NCBI GenBank assembly: GCA_035708065.1
Contig: DASSTC010000054.1
Span: 1 to 30,774, forward strand
Origin: JAICUY01 sp035708065
GTDB lineage: Bacteria > Chloroflexota > Limnocylindria > QHBO01
Length of the DNA: 30,774 nt
Reading direction: 5' to 3'
The position numbers and the translations under genes were made by a program. The notes beneath the pieces are model-generated. The model saw only the letters and a list, made by a program, of their open reading frames with translations. It did not search any database and was not told the origin of the DNA. Every line of letters begins with the position of its first letter. The first letter of the stretch is position 1. Shown in pieces: positions 1-8,147 of this stretch.

Positions 1-353
1 AGTCCGTCGCGCTGCGCCGCCTCGCGACGCGGATCCTGCTGGCAGCCGGCGAGGTCGATCGCGCCGAGGCGCTGTGGCGGTCGAACACCAAGCGAGCGTC
101 ACTGGACGCGGTCATGTCCTGGATCGAGGTGGCGCGCATCCGCGAGCGACATCGCGGCGACCTTCAGGGTGCGCTCGAGGCGGTCGAAGCCGGGTCGCGC
201 GTCCTCGACCTCGCCTTCGCGCTGGGTCGCGGCGGCGGCATGCTGAGCATCGGCAAGGCGCGGCTGCGGATCGACGCCCGTCGGCGGCGGCTGCGACGCT
301 GGGTCGCGGCCGCGGAGCGTCGCCGAGAGCGCGAACGGCGCCGGGTGGCCTAG
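1..353 (+). CDS. C-terminal part of a YprB-like (RNase H-like fold) protein, 5' end outside window
   Basis: The open frame enters at position 3 and ends at TAG 351-353, giving about 116 C-terminal residues. What is visible is helical and TPR-like: a segment around 'AAGEVDRAEALW', then 'WIEVARIRERHRGDLQGAL' and a very Arg-rich tail. The 'VA+..E+R..D...AL' helix pair followed by a basic end resembles the C-terminus of YprB-type proteins, where an RNase H-like domain precedes TPR-like helices. The catalytic domain would lie upstream of the window, so the family call is an inference from the tail only. The gene converges on the PfkB kinase gene; the two stop codons share the palindrome CTAG at 350-353. 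Confidence 0.5.
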   Translation, partial: SVALRRLATRILLAAGEVDRAEALWRSNTKRASLDAVMSWIEVARIRERHRGDLQGALEAVEAGSRVLDLAFALGRGGGMLSIGKARLRIDARRRRLRRWVAAAERRRERERRRVA

Positions 354-1246
354 CGCCGGCGCTTCTCCAGCATGCGAACGACGCCACTCATCGCTTGCGC
401 CGCCGCGTCGCTGACGCCGTCGCGGCTGAGCGCGCCGTCGTAGCTCGCCAGGAACAGCGCGGCGAACGCGTCGCCGGCGCCGGTGGTGGCGACGTCGTCG
501 ATACGGGTCGGCGCGGCCATGTGCCAGCGTGCACGCGTCCCTTGGGGCCGGTCGATGTCGAACCACGCGCCGTCGGCCCCCAGCGTGAGCACGAGGAGCG
601 GGCCTGGGCCGAGCCGCGTCCGCAACGCGTCGAGCTGTCGCTCAGGCGTGCCGCGATCCGCCGACACGTCCTCGTCGCTGGCGAACAACGCGTCGAACGT
701 CGCGAGACGGGAGACGGTGCTGTCATGCAGCGAAGCCAGCTCGAGCGGCGCGATGGCACCACCGGCCTCGGTGCGTCGCAGCCAGCCCTGCAGACATGCG
801 CCTCGCAGCGCCGCGCCGCCCCAGCCGAGCGAGGCGTCGGGAAGCTCGTCGAAGACCGGCGCGAACAGGACGGCGTGCGCCTGCATCGGCAGCTGGGCAC
901 CGGGCGCCATGCGGACGCCCGCGCCGCCCGGTTCGAGCCACAGCCGACGGCCGACTCGACCTTCGCGGTGGCGAAACGCCGGCGTCTGCGGTGCGTCGGC
1001 GACCAGCGCGAAGACCGAGATGTCGAGCAGCTCGGCGACGCCGGCGCGGCCGACAGGCTCGGGACCGGCGACCGAGACGATCCCCACCCGGCAGCCCGCT
1101 GCGCGAGCGGCGCGGGCAGCATGGAGCACGGCGCCGCCGGGTTGCAGTGAGCCGTCCGCGAAGCGATCGATGGTCAGCCCACCGACGAGCAGCAGATCGA
1201 CGGGATCGGTCTGCGCCGGCCAGGACGGAGGCGGGGCAGGAGGCAT
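350..1246 (-). CDS. PfkB-family (ribokinase-like) carbohydrate kinase
   Basis: A protein of 298 aa from ATG 1246. It shows the PfkB fold signatures: an N-terminal 'VGGLTIDRFADG' strand followed by 'PGGAVLHAARAARAAG' (substrate-binding GG region), and a C-terminal 'TTGAGDAFAAL' in which D259 is the expected catalytic base that activates the substrate hydroxyl for phosphorylation by ATP. The length is typical of the family (about 290-330 aa). Substrate is not predictable: the family covers ribokinase, fructokinase, adenosine kinase and others. An upstream ATG at 1294 is open but would place 16 extra residues inside the divergent gene at 1268, so 1246 is preferred. It converges with the preceding gene through a shared CTAG stop, and diverges from the next gene across only 21 bp. 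Confidence 0.85.
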   Translation of the reverse strand: MPPAPPPSWPAQTDPVDLLLVGGLTIDRFADGSLQPGGAVLHAARAARAAGCRVGIVSVAGPEPVGRAGVAELLDISVFALVADAPQTPAFRHREGRVGRRLWLEPGGAGVRMAPGAQLPMQAHAVLFAPVFDELPDASLGWGGAALRGACLQGWLRRTEAGGAIAPLELASLHDSTVSRLATFDALFASDEDVSADRGTPERQLDALRTRLGPGPLLVLTLGADGAWFDIDRPQGTRARWHMAAPTRIDDVATTGAGDAFAALFLASYDGALSRDGVSDAAAQAMSGVVRMLEKRRR

Positions 1247-1267
1247 CGGTCTATCATCCGCCACGAG
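1247..1267. promoter_or_regulatory. 21-bp divergent promoter between the PfkB gene and the 1268 gene
   Basis: Only 21 bp separate the two ATG codons. On the plus strand TATCAT (1252-1257) lies 10 nt before ATG 1268. On the minus strand the same bases read GATGAT, 6 nt before ATG 1246. Both -10-like hexamers overlap, and both predicted transcripts would begin at or within a few bases of the start codon. Any -35 elements would have to lie inside the opposing coding sequence. No Shine-Dalgarno site is visible for either gene. Confidence 0.5.
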
Positions 1268-1588
1268 ATGGCACTCTTCTTCTACGAGCTGCACGAAGGC
1301 GCGACCGACCTCATGACCGATGCGCTGCTCATCAGCGAGCGCGAGGTGAGCCCGAACGAATTCGCCAACATGGTGCAGACCGCACGGCGCGCGGTGCTCG
1401 ACACCTTCGAGGAGGACACGCTGGTCGAGGCGGTCGCCCGTGAGCTGGAGCGACGCTTCGGCTTCATCTACGCGGCCGACGAGAAGCTGCGGGCGTCGAT
1501 GAGCATCGGCACCGAGGACGAGGACACGTTCCTGGTCGACCAGAGTGAGGACTATCGGAGCATCGTCGTCGAGCTCGACAAGGGCTGA
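1268..1588 (+). CDS. small conserved-looking acidic protein, function unknown
   Basis: A protein of 106 aa with ATG at 1268 and TGA at 1586-1588. It is acidic and mostly helical, with a segment 'ALLISEREVSPNEFANMV' followed by 'FEEDTLVEAVARELERRFGF' and an acidic C-terminal third. There are no cysteines, no membrane segment and no motif I recognise. Codon use (strong G/C third positions) is that of its neighbours, which supports a real gene. The start is set by a -10-like TATCAT 10 nt upstream, suggesting a very short or absent leader. It converges on ychF. I can assign no function. Confidence 0.7.
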   Translation: MALFFYELHEGATDLMTDALLISEREVSPNEFANMVQTARRAVLDTFEEDTLVEAVARELERRFGFIYAADEKLRASMSIGTEDEDTFLVDQSEDYRSIVVELDKG

Positions 1589-1607
1589 GTCACCGCGGCG
1601 CGCCCGA

Positions 1608-1633
1608 CGCTCCGCTCAGCCGCTCCGCTCAGC
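1608..1633. repeat. perfect 13-bp tandem duplication at the ychF stop codon
   Basis: CGCTCCGCTCAGC occurs twice back to back (1608-1620 and 1621-1633). The ychF stop codon (TCA on this strand, 1629-1631) lies in the second copy. It occupies most of the 40-bp gap between the convergent genes. No hairpin terminator is obvious here. Confidence 0.8.
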
Positions 1634-2723
1634 GCGCGACGTTGAACAGGACCTGGATGACGTCGCCGTCCCGCACCTGGTATGTCTTGCCCTCGGACCG
1701 CAGCAGGCCGCGCTTGCGCGCCTCGGCCATCGATCCACAGGCCATCAGGTCGTCGTAGCTGACCACCTCGGCGCGGATGAAGCCACGCGCGAGGTCCGAG
1801 TGAATCTCGCCGGCGGCATCGACGGCGGTGTCGCCGTGGTGGATGGTCCATGCCCGGCACTCGTCCTCGCCGGCGGTGAAGAAGCTGAGCAGGCCGAGCA
1901 GCTGGTAGGTCAGCCGGATCACGCGGCCGCGTCCTTGCTCGGCGATCCCCAGATCGTCCATGAACGCGCGCGCATCCTCGTCGGCGAGCTCGGCGAGCTC
2001 CGCCTCGATCTTGCTGCCCAGCACGGCCACGTCCGTGTCGGCGTGGCGGTAGCGCTCGCGCGCATCGCGTTCGAGCCGATCGGCCTCCGGCAACCGGCTC
2101 TCGTCGATGTTGAGGACCACCAGCACCGGCTTCTCGCTCAGGAACCGATATCCCCGCAGCCGCCGCCGATCGTCATCGTCCAGCTGCAGGTCGCGTAACG
2201 GATGCCCCTCGGCGAGATGCGGCTCGATTCGGCCGAGGAGCTCCTCCTCGAGGGCGTTCTGCTCGCGCTCGACGGTCGTCCCGTGCCGACCTGACGTGCG
2301 CAGCTTCTCGAGCCGCTTCTGAACGACCACGAGATCCGCCACCACGAACTCGAGCTCAAGCTCCTCGACGTCGCGATGCGGGTCGGCGGGCTGTGGCGCG
2401 GTGGGATCCTCGAACGCTCGCGCGACATGCAGCAGCGCGTCCGCGTTGCGGATCAGCGACAGGACGTCAGCCTGCACGGTGCCCTCGCGGGTCGCGCCCG
2501 CGGCGAGTGCGACGTCGACGTAGGTGACATCGGCCGGCGTCGTCTTCTTCGGGTTGAACAGCTCGCTGAGCCGCACGAGACGCTCGTCCGGAACCTTGAC
2601 AACGCCGACGTTCGGCGCCGCTCGTCCGGCCGAATAGCCGCCGGTCTCGGCGTGCCCGCCGGTCAACGCGTTGAAGACGGTCGTCTTGCCGCTGCCCGGC
2701 AGGCCGACGATGGTGACCTGCAT
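1629..2723 (-). CDS. ychF: YchF/OLA1-type P-loop NTPase
   Basis: A protein of 364 aa, matching the family length. The order is an N-terminal P-loop 'GLPGSGKTT' (residues 7-15), the G domain with the N-x-x-E base-recognition motif N205-I-D-E208 (typical of Obg-like ATPases, which prefer ATP to GTP), a helical insert around residues 125-190, and a C-terminal DUF933/TGS-like domain with 'FFTAGEDECRAW', 'GEIHSDLARGFIRAEVV' and 'GKTYQVRDGDVIQVLFN'. The family binds ribosomes and acts in translation and stress responses. Odd point: the P-loop reads GSGKTT, where YchF normally has NVGKST. It is the last gene of the long minus-strand train; ATG 2723 lies four bases after the stop of the dehydrogenase gene. 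Confidence 0.93.
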   Translation of the reverse strand: MQVTIVGLPGSGKTTVFNALTGGHAETGGYSAGRAAPNVGVVKVPDERLVRLSELFNPKKTTPADVTYVDVALAAGATREGTVQADVLSLIRNADALLHVARAFEDPTAPQPADPHRDVEELELEFVVADLVVVQKRLEKLRTSGRHGTTVEREQNALEEELLGRIEPHLAEGHPLRDLQLDDDDRRRLRGYRFLSEKPVLVVLNIDESRLPEADRLERDARERYRHADTDVAVLGSKIEAELAELADEDARAFMDDLGIAEQGRGRVIRLTYQLLGLLSFFTAGEDECRAWTIHHGDTAVDAAGEIHSDLARGFIRAEVVSYDDLMACGSMAEARKRGLLRSEGKTYQVRDGDVIQVLFNVAR

Positions 2724-2727
2724 CGGG

Positions 2728-3723
2728 CTAGTAGCCGGCCTCCACGTCGACCAGGTTGGCGAGCGGCTCGCCGTCGACGAAGCGCCGCAGGTTGTCGACG
2801 AACAGCTCCAGGCTGCGAGCGGCGACGCGGTTGCTCGACCAGGAGGTGTGCGGCGTGATGATCAGGTTCGGCGTGCGATAAAGCGGCGATTCCGGCGGCA
2901 GCGGCTCCTCGGCGAAGACGTCGAGCACGGCGCCCCCGATCCAGCCCGACTCGAGTGCGCGGCGCAACGCCATCTCGTCGATGAGGCGTCCGCGCGCGAC
3001 GTTGATCAGCCACGCGTGCTCGCGCATCTCCTGAAGCTGAGCGACGCCGATCAGCCCGGCGGTCTCCTCGGTGAGCGGCGCGGCGACCAGCACGATGTCG
3101 GCGGCGCGCAGCAGCTCGTCGAGATGATCGAAGCCGTAAAGCTCGACGTTGGCCGCCACCGCGCTCCGCTCGGGACGGCGGCGGGTGGCCACGATCCGCG
3201 TGCCGAACGGCTCGAGCAGCCGGGCGACCTCGGCGCCGATGCTGCCGAAGCCGACGATCCCCAGCGTCAGCTCGGCGAGCTCGCGGCCACGCAACGGCTG
3301 CCACGTCCGCTCGCGCTGCAGCTCGAGCAGCTGCGGCAGATGCCGGGCGGTGGCCAGCATCATCATCACCACGTACTCGGCGATCGGCGGGCTGAAGACG
3401 CCGCGCGCGTTGGTCACCGCGATGCCGCGGGCGCGGACCGTCGGCGTCAGCACGCGATCGATGCCGGCGGACACCGAATGGATCCACTCGACCTTCGGCG
3501 CGCGTGCGAGCAGGTGATCCAGCACCGGCGCCGGGATGCTGCCGCGCAGGAGCACGCGCGCCTCGGCGAGCTCCGGCTCTCGATCGTCGTGAACGCGGCC
3601 CTCGGCGGAGACCGTGACGACCCGGACGCCGTCGATCGACTCGATGCGCGCGATCGCTTCCGCGGACAGTGGCGTGTCGAACGCCGGGGTGGCAAGGACG
3701 ATCGTGCCGCCGTCGCCGCTCAG
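2728..3723 (-). CDS. D-2-hydroxyacid dehydrogenase (NAD-binding), probable CTG start
   Basis: The family signatures are all present: Rossmann motif 'GIVGFGSIGAEVARLL', 'NVARGRLIDE' with the substrate-binding Arg, 'DVFAEEPLPPESPLY' with the catalytic Glu, and 'ITPHTSW' with the catalytic His. Enzymes of this family interconvert 2-oxo acids and D-2-hydroxy acids with NAD(P)H; the substrate cannot be read from sequence. There is no ATG, GTG or TTG near the natural N-terminus. The open frame reaches an ATG at 3816, but that adds 31 Arg/Ala/Pro-rich residues that are only the out-of-frame reading of the upstream gene. CTG at 3723-3721 overlaps the upstream stop as CTGA, with GAGGAG eight bases before it, and gives 331 aa, a normal length. 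I therefore call CTG. Confidence 0.88.
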   Translation of the reverse strand: MSGDGGTIVLATPAFDTPLSAEAIARIESIDGVRVVTVSAEGRVHDDREPELAEARVLLRGSIPAPVLDHLLARAPKVEWIHSVSAGIDRVLTPTVRARGIAVTNARGVFSPPIAEYVVMMMLATARHLPQLLELQRERTWQPLRGRELAELTLGIVGFGSIGAEVARLLEPFGTRIVATRRRPERSAVAANVELYGFDHLDELLRAADIVLVAAPLTEETAGLIGVAQLQEMREHAWLINVARGRLIDEMALRRALESGWIGGAVLDVFAEEPLPPESPLYRTPNLIITPHTSWSSNRVAARSLELFVDNLRRFVDGEPLANLVDVEAGY

Positions 3724-4886
3724 TGCTGCGGCTCCTCGGCGGCGTCCAGGCGCGCGATCCAGCGGGCCGGATCGGCAATCTCGTCGAGCGACGGCAGCTG
3801 CTCGGGGCCGATCCACACCCGGTTGAGGAAGGCACGGTCGCGCCGGCGGATCACCTCGTCGACGAAGCGCTCGCCGGCGGCGTACTGCTCCATCTTCAGA
3901 TCCAGGCCGGTCAGGCGCATGATCGCGCGCTCGATGGCACCGCGCCGCTCGTTGCGTCGCTCGAAGCGATCGTGCAGCTGCTCGAAGCCGGGCAGGATCC
4001 GCTTGCCGGCCGCGTTCATGACGTGGTTCGAGTAGCCCTCGAGGAGCGACATCAGCGCCTGCGTCCGGTGGAACGTGACGAGCTGCTGCGGCGTCATGAT
4101 GCGCTCCAGCCAGTGACCGGACCCGCCGCTCAGCGCGCTGCGCAGCCGCGTGCCGAGACCGCCCGAATCGGCCGCCAGCTGCTCGACCGTCTCCGCGACG
4201 TTCGCCGCGAAATAGTCGCGCAGCCAGGGGTAGGCCTCGAACTCGAAAGCGTGGGTCGCCTCGTGAAGGGCGATGAACGTCCGGAAGTCGTCACGCGGCA
4301 GGCGCAGGTGCGCGGCGGTGGCCACGATGTTCTGCTCGACGAAGTTCAGCCGGCCGCGCGGCGTCGGCGACGCGGCCAGCAGGCTGACGTCGTACTGGCC
4401 GAGGACCTTGCGCGCCAGGAAGGCGAGCAGGAAGCCGAGCTGCTGGTTGCCGATGCTGCGATTCACGATCCGCGCCAGCGCGCGTCCGGCGGTGTCGTCG
4501 CCGCGCTGGGCGTCGTTGACGATCGCCTCCACCCGGCCGAACAGCTGCTGGAAGGTCGCCAGGTTGAGGTCCATCCACTCGACGCGGTCGACGACCGCCG
4601 GAACCTCGAGCGCATGCGGCAGCTCCGCACCGATCTCCTCGGCGACGAGCGGCTCGATGCGCAGCAGTGCTTCACGGTAGAACGCGTCCGCGGCCGCCCG
4701 TTCATCGGCCGGGATGGCGACCGCGTCTGCACCGAGCCGGCGGCGCGCGATGTCGCGGACCGCCTCCCAGTCGATGAGCCGTGTCCCGGCGCGCCGCATC
4801 AGCTCGCGCTGCGCAACAGTGGCACCCATCGCCAGGAGGCCCCCGACGACGACGCCCATCCCCAGGCGGCTCATGCTGCGTGACAT
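3720..4886 (-). CDS. DUF2342-type zincin metalloprotease (F420-biosynthesis-associated family)
   Basis: A protein of 388 aa from ATG 4886. Residues about 9-26 are hydrophobic ('GVVVGGLLAMGATVAQ'), a likely membrane anchor or signal. The zincin motif is H208-E209-A-T-H212 within 'IALHEATHAFEFEAYPWL', and 'LLEGYSNHVMNAAG' further on matches the conserved downstream region of DUF2342 proteins, which are annotated as type-2 zincin-like metallopeptidases and found in Actinobacteria and Chloroflexota. Its substrate is unknown; the F420 link is a family-level association. The gene follows murI by 10 bp and overlaps the dehydrogenase gene as CTGA. TAGACT, whose TAG is the murI stop, ends 7 nt before the ATG, so an internal leaderless promoter is possible. 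Confidence 0.85.
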   Translation of the reverse strand: MSRSMSRLGMGVVVGGLLAMGATVAQRELMRRAGTRLIDWEAVRDIARRRLGADAVAIPADERAAADAFYREALLRIEPLVAEEIGAELPHALEVPAVVDRVEWMDLNLATFQQLFGRVEAIVNDAQRGDDTAGRALARIVNRSIGNQQLGFLLAFLARKVLGQYDVSLLAASPTPRGRLNFVEQNIVATAAHLRLPRDDFRTFIALHEATHAFEFEAYPWLRDYFAANVAETVEQLAADSGGLGTRLRSALSGGSGHWLERIMTPQQLVTFHRTQALMSLLEGYSNHVMNAAGKRILPGFEQLHDRFERRNERRGAIERAIMRLTGLDLKMEQYAAGERFVDEVIRRRDRAFLNRVWIGPEQLPSLDEIADPARWIARLDAAEEPQH

Positions 4887-4893
4887 GCGGTTG

Positions 4894-4899
4894 AGTCTA
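4894..4899 (-). promoter_or_regulatory. candidate leaderless -10 (TAGACT) before the DUF2342 gene
   Basis: On the minus strand TAGACT is followed by exactly 7 nt (CAACCGC) and then ATG 4886. No Shine-Dalgarno site is visible. The TAG of the hexamer is the murI stop codon. The geometry matches that seen at fhaA and at the class V aminotransferase gene in this window. No -35 element is convincing. Confidence 0.35.
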
Positions 4900-5742
4900 G
4901 CCGGGCTGGACCGATGCAGCCTCGACCGCTGCTCGCTCGACCAATGGCAGCTCCGCGCCGAAGAGACGCGCGGCGACGTTGGTGAAAGCTCCCACGTCCC
5001 CGGTCGTCGCCACACGATGCGACGGGACGCCGCCATCGGGCGCTCGCGAGCCGAGCGCGTCGAGCAGGTCCTCGACGGCGAGGGCGGTGGTGAAGGCCGA
5101 ATCGACCACCGCGATCGCCTCGCCCGCGCGCCGCTCGATGACCGGACGCAGCAGCGGGTAGTGGGTGCAGCCCAGCAGCAGCGTGTCGATGAGAGGGTCG
5201 GCGGAGAGCAACGGGTCGAGGTACTCACGCACGGCGTCGTCCGCCGCCGGCCCGGCGAGCATGCCCGCCTCGACGAGCGGCACGAGGTCCGGTGCGGCCT
5301 GCTGCGAGATCCGCAGCCGCGCATCCGCCTCGCCGATCGCAGCGGGATAGGCGCCCGAGGCGACCGTGCCGGCGGTCGCGATGACGCCGACGTGCCCTGT
5401 CCGCGTCGCGGCCGCCGCAGCCACCGCGCCGGGTCGCACGACGCCCACGACGGGCACCGGCGCCTGCTCCCGAACCTGCGGCAGCGCCTGTGCGGTCGCC
5501 GTGTTGCAGGCGACCACCAGGAGCTTCACGTCTGCATCGAGCAGCCAGTCGACGCAGTCACGCGTGAAGGCGCGCACCTCGTCACCGGGGCGCGGTCCGT
5601 ACGGGGCTCGCTGGTTGTCGCCGAGGTAGATCGTCGACTCGCCCGGCAGCCGTCGGCGCAGCTCGGAGAGGACGGTGAGGCCGCCAACACCGGAATCGAA
5701 GACCCCGATCGGCCGCTCGTCGCCGGTGCGCGCGATGCTCAA
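4897..5742 (-). CDS. murI: glutamate racemase
   Basis: A protein of 281 aa that makes D-glutamate for peptidoglycan. Diagnostic residues are present: 'VFDSGVGGLTVL' with D16-S17, 'GDNQRAPYG', the first catalytic cysteine C79 in 'VACNTATA', and the second C192 with H194 in 'LLGCTHYPLL'. These Cys residues act as the two opposing acid/base thiols of cofactor-independent racemases. The start is TTG at 5742, overlapping the stop of the CpaE-like gene as TTGA; translation is probably coupled, since no good Shine-Dalgarno site precedes it. It sits in the middle of the long minus-strand train, away from the other wall genes of the window. Confidence 0.95.
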   Translation of the reverse strand: MSIARTGDERPIGVFDSGVGGLTVLSELRRRLPGESTIYLGDNQRAPYGPRPGDEVRAFTRDCVDWLLDADVKLLVVACNTATAQALPQVREQAPVPVVGVVRPGAVAAAAATRTGHVGVIATAGTVASGAYPAAIGEADARLRISQQAAPDLVPLVEAGMLAGPAADDAVREYLDPLLSADPLIDTLLLGCTHYPLLRPVIERRAGEAIAVVDSAFTTALAVEDLLDALGSRAPDGGVPSHRVATTGDVGAFTNVAARLFGAELPLVERAAVEAASVQPG

Positions 5743-6887
5743 CGACGCGCCAGGGCGGGAGTGCGCTCGCGCAGGTGGGCGGCCAGCGAATCGGCGATGC
5801 GTCGCACGCCGGTCGCGATCGGCGCATCCGGCGAGCTGGTCACGAAGGGAACGCCCTCGTTGTTCGAGGCGAGGACGAGGTGGCCGTCGGAGACGACCTC
5901 GAAGTCGATGGCATGACCGATCGCGGCCTCCACGTCGCCGCGGTCGAAGCCACCGGAGGCATCGGCCCGATTCAGGACCGTCGCGATCTTCGATGTCGGA
6001 TAGCCGATCGCCGCGAACGTCTCGCCGGCCATCGCCAGGCCGCGAATCGCCATCGAGTCGTAGGTCAGCACCTCGAGGATGACATCGGCGGCGTCGAGGA
6101 AGACGAGGACGTCGTCCGACAGGGCCGCCCGGGTGTCGACGATCACGAACTCGTACAGCTGGCGAAGGATCGAGAGGGCCTTCTCGACGTCGCGGACGGT
6201 GACCATCTCGGCCATCTCGACCCGCGGCGGCGCGAGAAGGATGTCGATCCCCGACGGATCGCGCCAGGCGACATCCGCGAGGTCCTGCTCGCGGATTCGG
6301 TCGGTCGGGAGGTCCACGATCGAAGGCGCCACGGCCGGCACGCGCAGCAGTCCGCGCAGGTCGGAGAACTGCATCGAGCCGTCGACCAGGCAGACGCGAT
6401 GTTCCGTGCCGAGGGCCACCGCCAGGTTGTAGGCCAGCGTCGTGCGTCCGACGCCACCCTTCGGCGAGAAGAGGCTGATGAGCATCGAGCCGCTGCGCGA
6501 CGAGTCCATCGACCGGTCCTCGTGCGCCTTGCGGACAAGGGTGGTCAGGTCGAAGCCCGAGAACGGCATCTTGAGGACCGCGTCGATCCCCTTGTCGGGA
6601 TCCTCGTTGATCGGATTCTGCGGAACGGTGAGCATGATCACGGCGATCTGCGGCTCGGCCGCGCGCAGGGCGGCAGCGACCTGCGTGCCGCTGACGCGGC
6701 CCTGCAGCAGCGCATCGACGATGACGACATGCGGCTTGAACTCGGATGCGGCGGTCACGGCCCGATCGCCGGCGGTCACGACCTCCAGCATCTTGATCTG
6801 CGACTGGGCCTGCAGCAGGGCGCGAATATGCGACGCGACCTGGGGCACATCCTCGACTACCAGCAGCCGGATCTGCTCGCCTGACAA
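5739..6887 (-). CDS. CpaE/TadZ-like protein 1: receiver domain plus ParA/MinD-type ATPase with Arg in the Walker A
   Basis: A protein of 382 aa. Residues 7-120 form a response-regulator receiver domain with a full active site: E12-D13, phosphoacceptor D58, T87, K106 and P108. From about residue 135 comes a ParA/MinD-type ATPase, 'SPKGGVGRTTLAYNLAVAL' (K143 to T150). The signature lysine K143 is present, but the second Walker A lysine is R148. This architecture is that of CpaE/TadZ, which position Tad pilus assembly in the cell, yet no other tad/cpa gene is in the window. The start is TTG 6887, four bases after the methyltransferase stop; the preceding GGGTGAGGGA could serve as ribosome site. 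It overlaps murI as TTGA. Confidence 0.85.
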   Translation of the reverse strand: MSGEQIRLLVVEDVPQVASHIRALLQAQSQIKMLEVVTAGDRAVTAASEFKPHVVIVDALLQGRVSGTQVAAALRAAEPQIAVIMLTVPQNPINEDPDKGIDAVLKMPFSGFDLTTLVRKAHEDRSMDSSRSGSMLISLFSPKGGVGRTTLAYNLAVALGTEHRVCLVDGSMQFSDLRGLLRVPAVAPSIVDLPTDRIREQDLADVAWRDPSGIDILLAPPRVEMAEMVTVRDVEKALSILRQLYEFVIVDTRAALSDDVLVFLDAADVILEVLTYDSMAIRGLAMAGETFAAIGYPTSKIATVLNRADASGGFDRGDVEAAIGHAIDFEVVSDGHLVLASNNEGVPFVTSSPDAPIATGVRRIADSLAAHLRERTPALARR

Positions 6888-6891
6888 TCCC

Positions 6892-7743
6892 TCACCCTAT
6901 GTCTGTCGGAGCGACCGGGTGTCTCCCGGCCACTCGCTCCCCCTGCGACGCTCGGCGCGCCACGAGGATGCGTCGTTCGCTATCTCGAGTCAGCGGTTCG
7001 AGATCATGCGATCCGTAGCTCAGCTCGACCGCCAGCCCCGCCCGCTGTACCAGTCGCTCGAGCTCCTCCGGTGATGGATACCACAGTCGATAGCTGGCCG
7101 GAAGCCGCGCTATCGTACCATCGGGCTGCGCCCGCTCCACCAGCGTGGAGAAGGCCACCGTCAGGCCCGATGCGCTCTCCTCGCGCATGAGCTGGCTGTA
7201 CCGCACCAGCGCTCGTCCGCGCAGTTGTCGCCGCCAATCGACGCTCAGCGGCAGGTCCTCCGCCGGCATCTCGGCCGGTCCCAGGTCGTCGATCACCAGC
7301 CGTCCGGCACGCGTCAGGAGGCGCCGACACGTGGCGAGAAGGCCGGCGACCGCCTCCGCTCCGCCGAGATGCGGGATGACGCCGACGAGCACCACCAGCC
7401 CGAACCGATCGTCGCGTCGGAGCTGGCGCACGTCGCACTCGACGAGCTCCAGGCGGCCACCGGCGGCCGCCTGTGCCAGGAGAGGGTTCCGCCGGATGCG
7501 CTGCCGCGCGCGGCGCAGCAGCGCCGGGCTGCCGTCGACGCCGACCACCCGCTGGGCCCCCGCCAGCAACGGCTCGAACAGCCGTCCCGACCCGCAGCCG
7601 AGGTCGAGGACCGCGCCGCGCGTACGCCGGGCAAGCTGGCGGTAGAACGCGTGGTCCTCGGTGATCTGGTCATGCTCCAGGTCATAGATCTCGGCGAGCA
7701 GGTCCGGATCGCTCGGCTGCCCGGCAAAGATATCGGCGCTCAC
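6892..7743 (-). CDS. class I SAM-dependent methyltransferase
   Basis: A protein of 283 aa from GTG 7743, which overlaps the stop of the membrane-protein gene as GTGA. The SAM-binding motif I 'VLDLGCGSGRLFEPLL' is followed by the acidic motif II 'VVGVDGSPALLRRAR', then 'VECDVRQL' and 'VVLVGVIPHL', the normal order of a Rossmann-fold methyltransferase. The C-terminal half ('LTVAFSTLVERAQPDG', 'YPSPEELERLVQRAGL') matches the substrate-binding end of generic Methyltransf_25/11 proteins. The substrate is unknown. A longer frame reaching 8094 is only readthrough of the upstream gene. It probably belongs to the same transcript as its neighbours. Confidence 0.85.
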   Translation of the reverse strand: MSADIFAGQPSDPDLLAEIYDLEHDQITEDHAFYRQLARRTRGAVLDLGCGSGRLFEPLLAGAQRVVGVDGSPALLRRARQRIRRNPLLAQAAAGGRLELVECDVRQLRRDDRFGLVVLVGVIPHLGGAEAVAGLLATCRRLLTRAGRLVIDDLGPAEMPAEDLPLSVDWRRQLRGRALVRYSQLMREESASGLTVAFSTLVERAQPDGTIARLPASYRLWYPSPEELERLVQRAGLAVELSYGSHDLEPLTRDSERRILVARRASQGERVAGRHPVAPTDIG

Positions 7744-8147
7744 GGGGCGTCGAAGCGGCGAACCGCGAACCACTCGACGATCGCGGCGAGCAGCACGACG
7801 AAGATCGCCACCGGAATCGAGAAGGCCCCGCCGAGCCGCAGCGCGGCGAGCGAGGCGACGGCGGCGGCAACCAGCAGGCCGCGGCGGCCCGCGCGTCCCC
7901 ACGCCCCGCGGTAGACGATCCGGCGGCGCAGCACGAACTCCGCGAGAAAGGCAAACGGAGCGATCAGCAGGCCGGCCGCCACGGCGCCAAGGGCGACGAC
8001 GACCACCCGGTTCGACGAGGCGCCAGGGCATGCCTGGCCCGGAAGCGCCGCCGGACAGCTGACCGATGCGAACGCGACGAGGGCGGCGCCGCACAGGGCC
8101 GCGCCGATGACCAGCGCGACGACGATCAGCCGGTCGCTAGCGCTCAC
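7740..8147 (-). CDS. small four-helix membrane protein, function unknown
   Basis: A protein of 135 aa from GTG 8147, overlapping the stop of the helicase gene as GTGA. Four hydrophobic segments are visible, at roughly residues 6-27, 46-70, 89-107 and 109-128, with an Arg-rich loop ('RRRIVYRGAWGRAGRR') between the second and third that probably faces the cytoplasm. Two cysteines lie in the first loop ('SVSCPAALPGQACPG'), which would face outward and could form a disulfide. I do not recognise a family. The overlap at both ends suggests tight co-expression with the helicase and methyltransferase genes. Confidence 0.7.
   Translation of the reverse strand: MSASDRLIVVALVIGAALCGAALVAFASVSCPAALPGQACPGASSNRVVVVALGAVAAGLLIAPFAFLAEFVLRRRIVYRGAWGRAGRRGLLVAAAVASLAALRLGGAFSIPVAIFVVLLAAIVEWFAVRRFDAP

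Noticed and set aside
1247..1294. ATG 1294 as the start of the PfkB gene
   Set aside because: It would overlap the first codons of the divergent gene at 1268, and the family N-terminus begins after ATG 1246.
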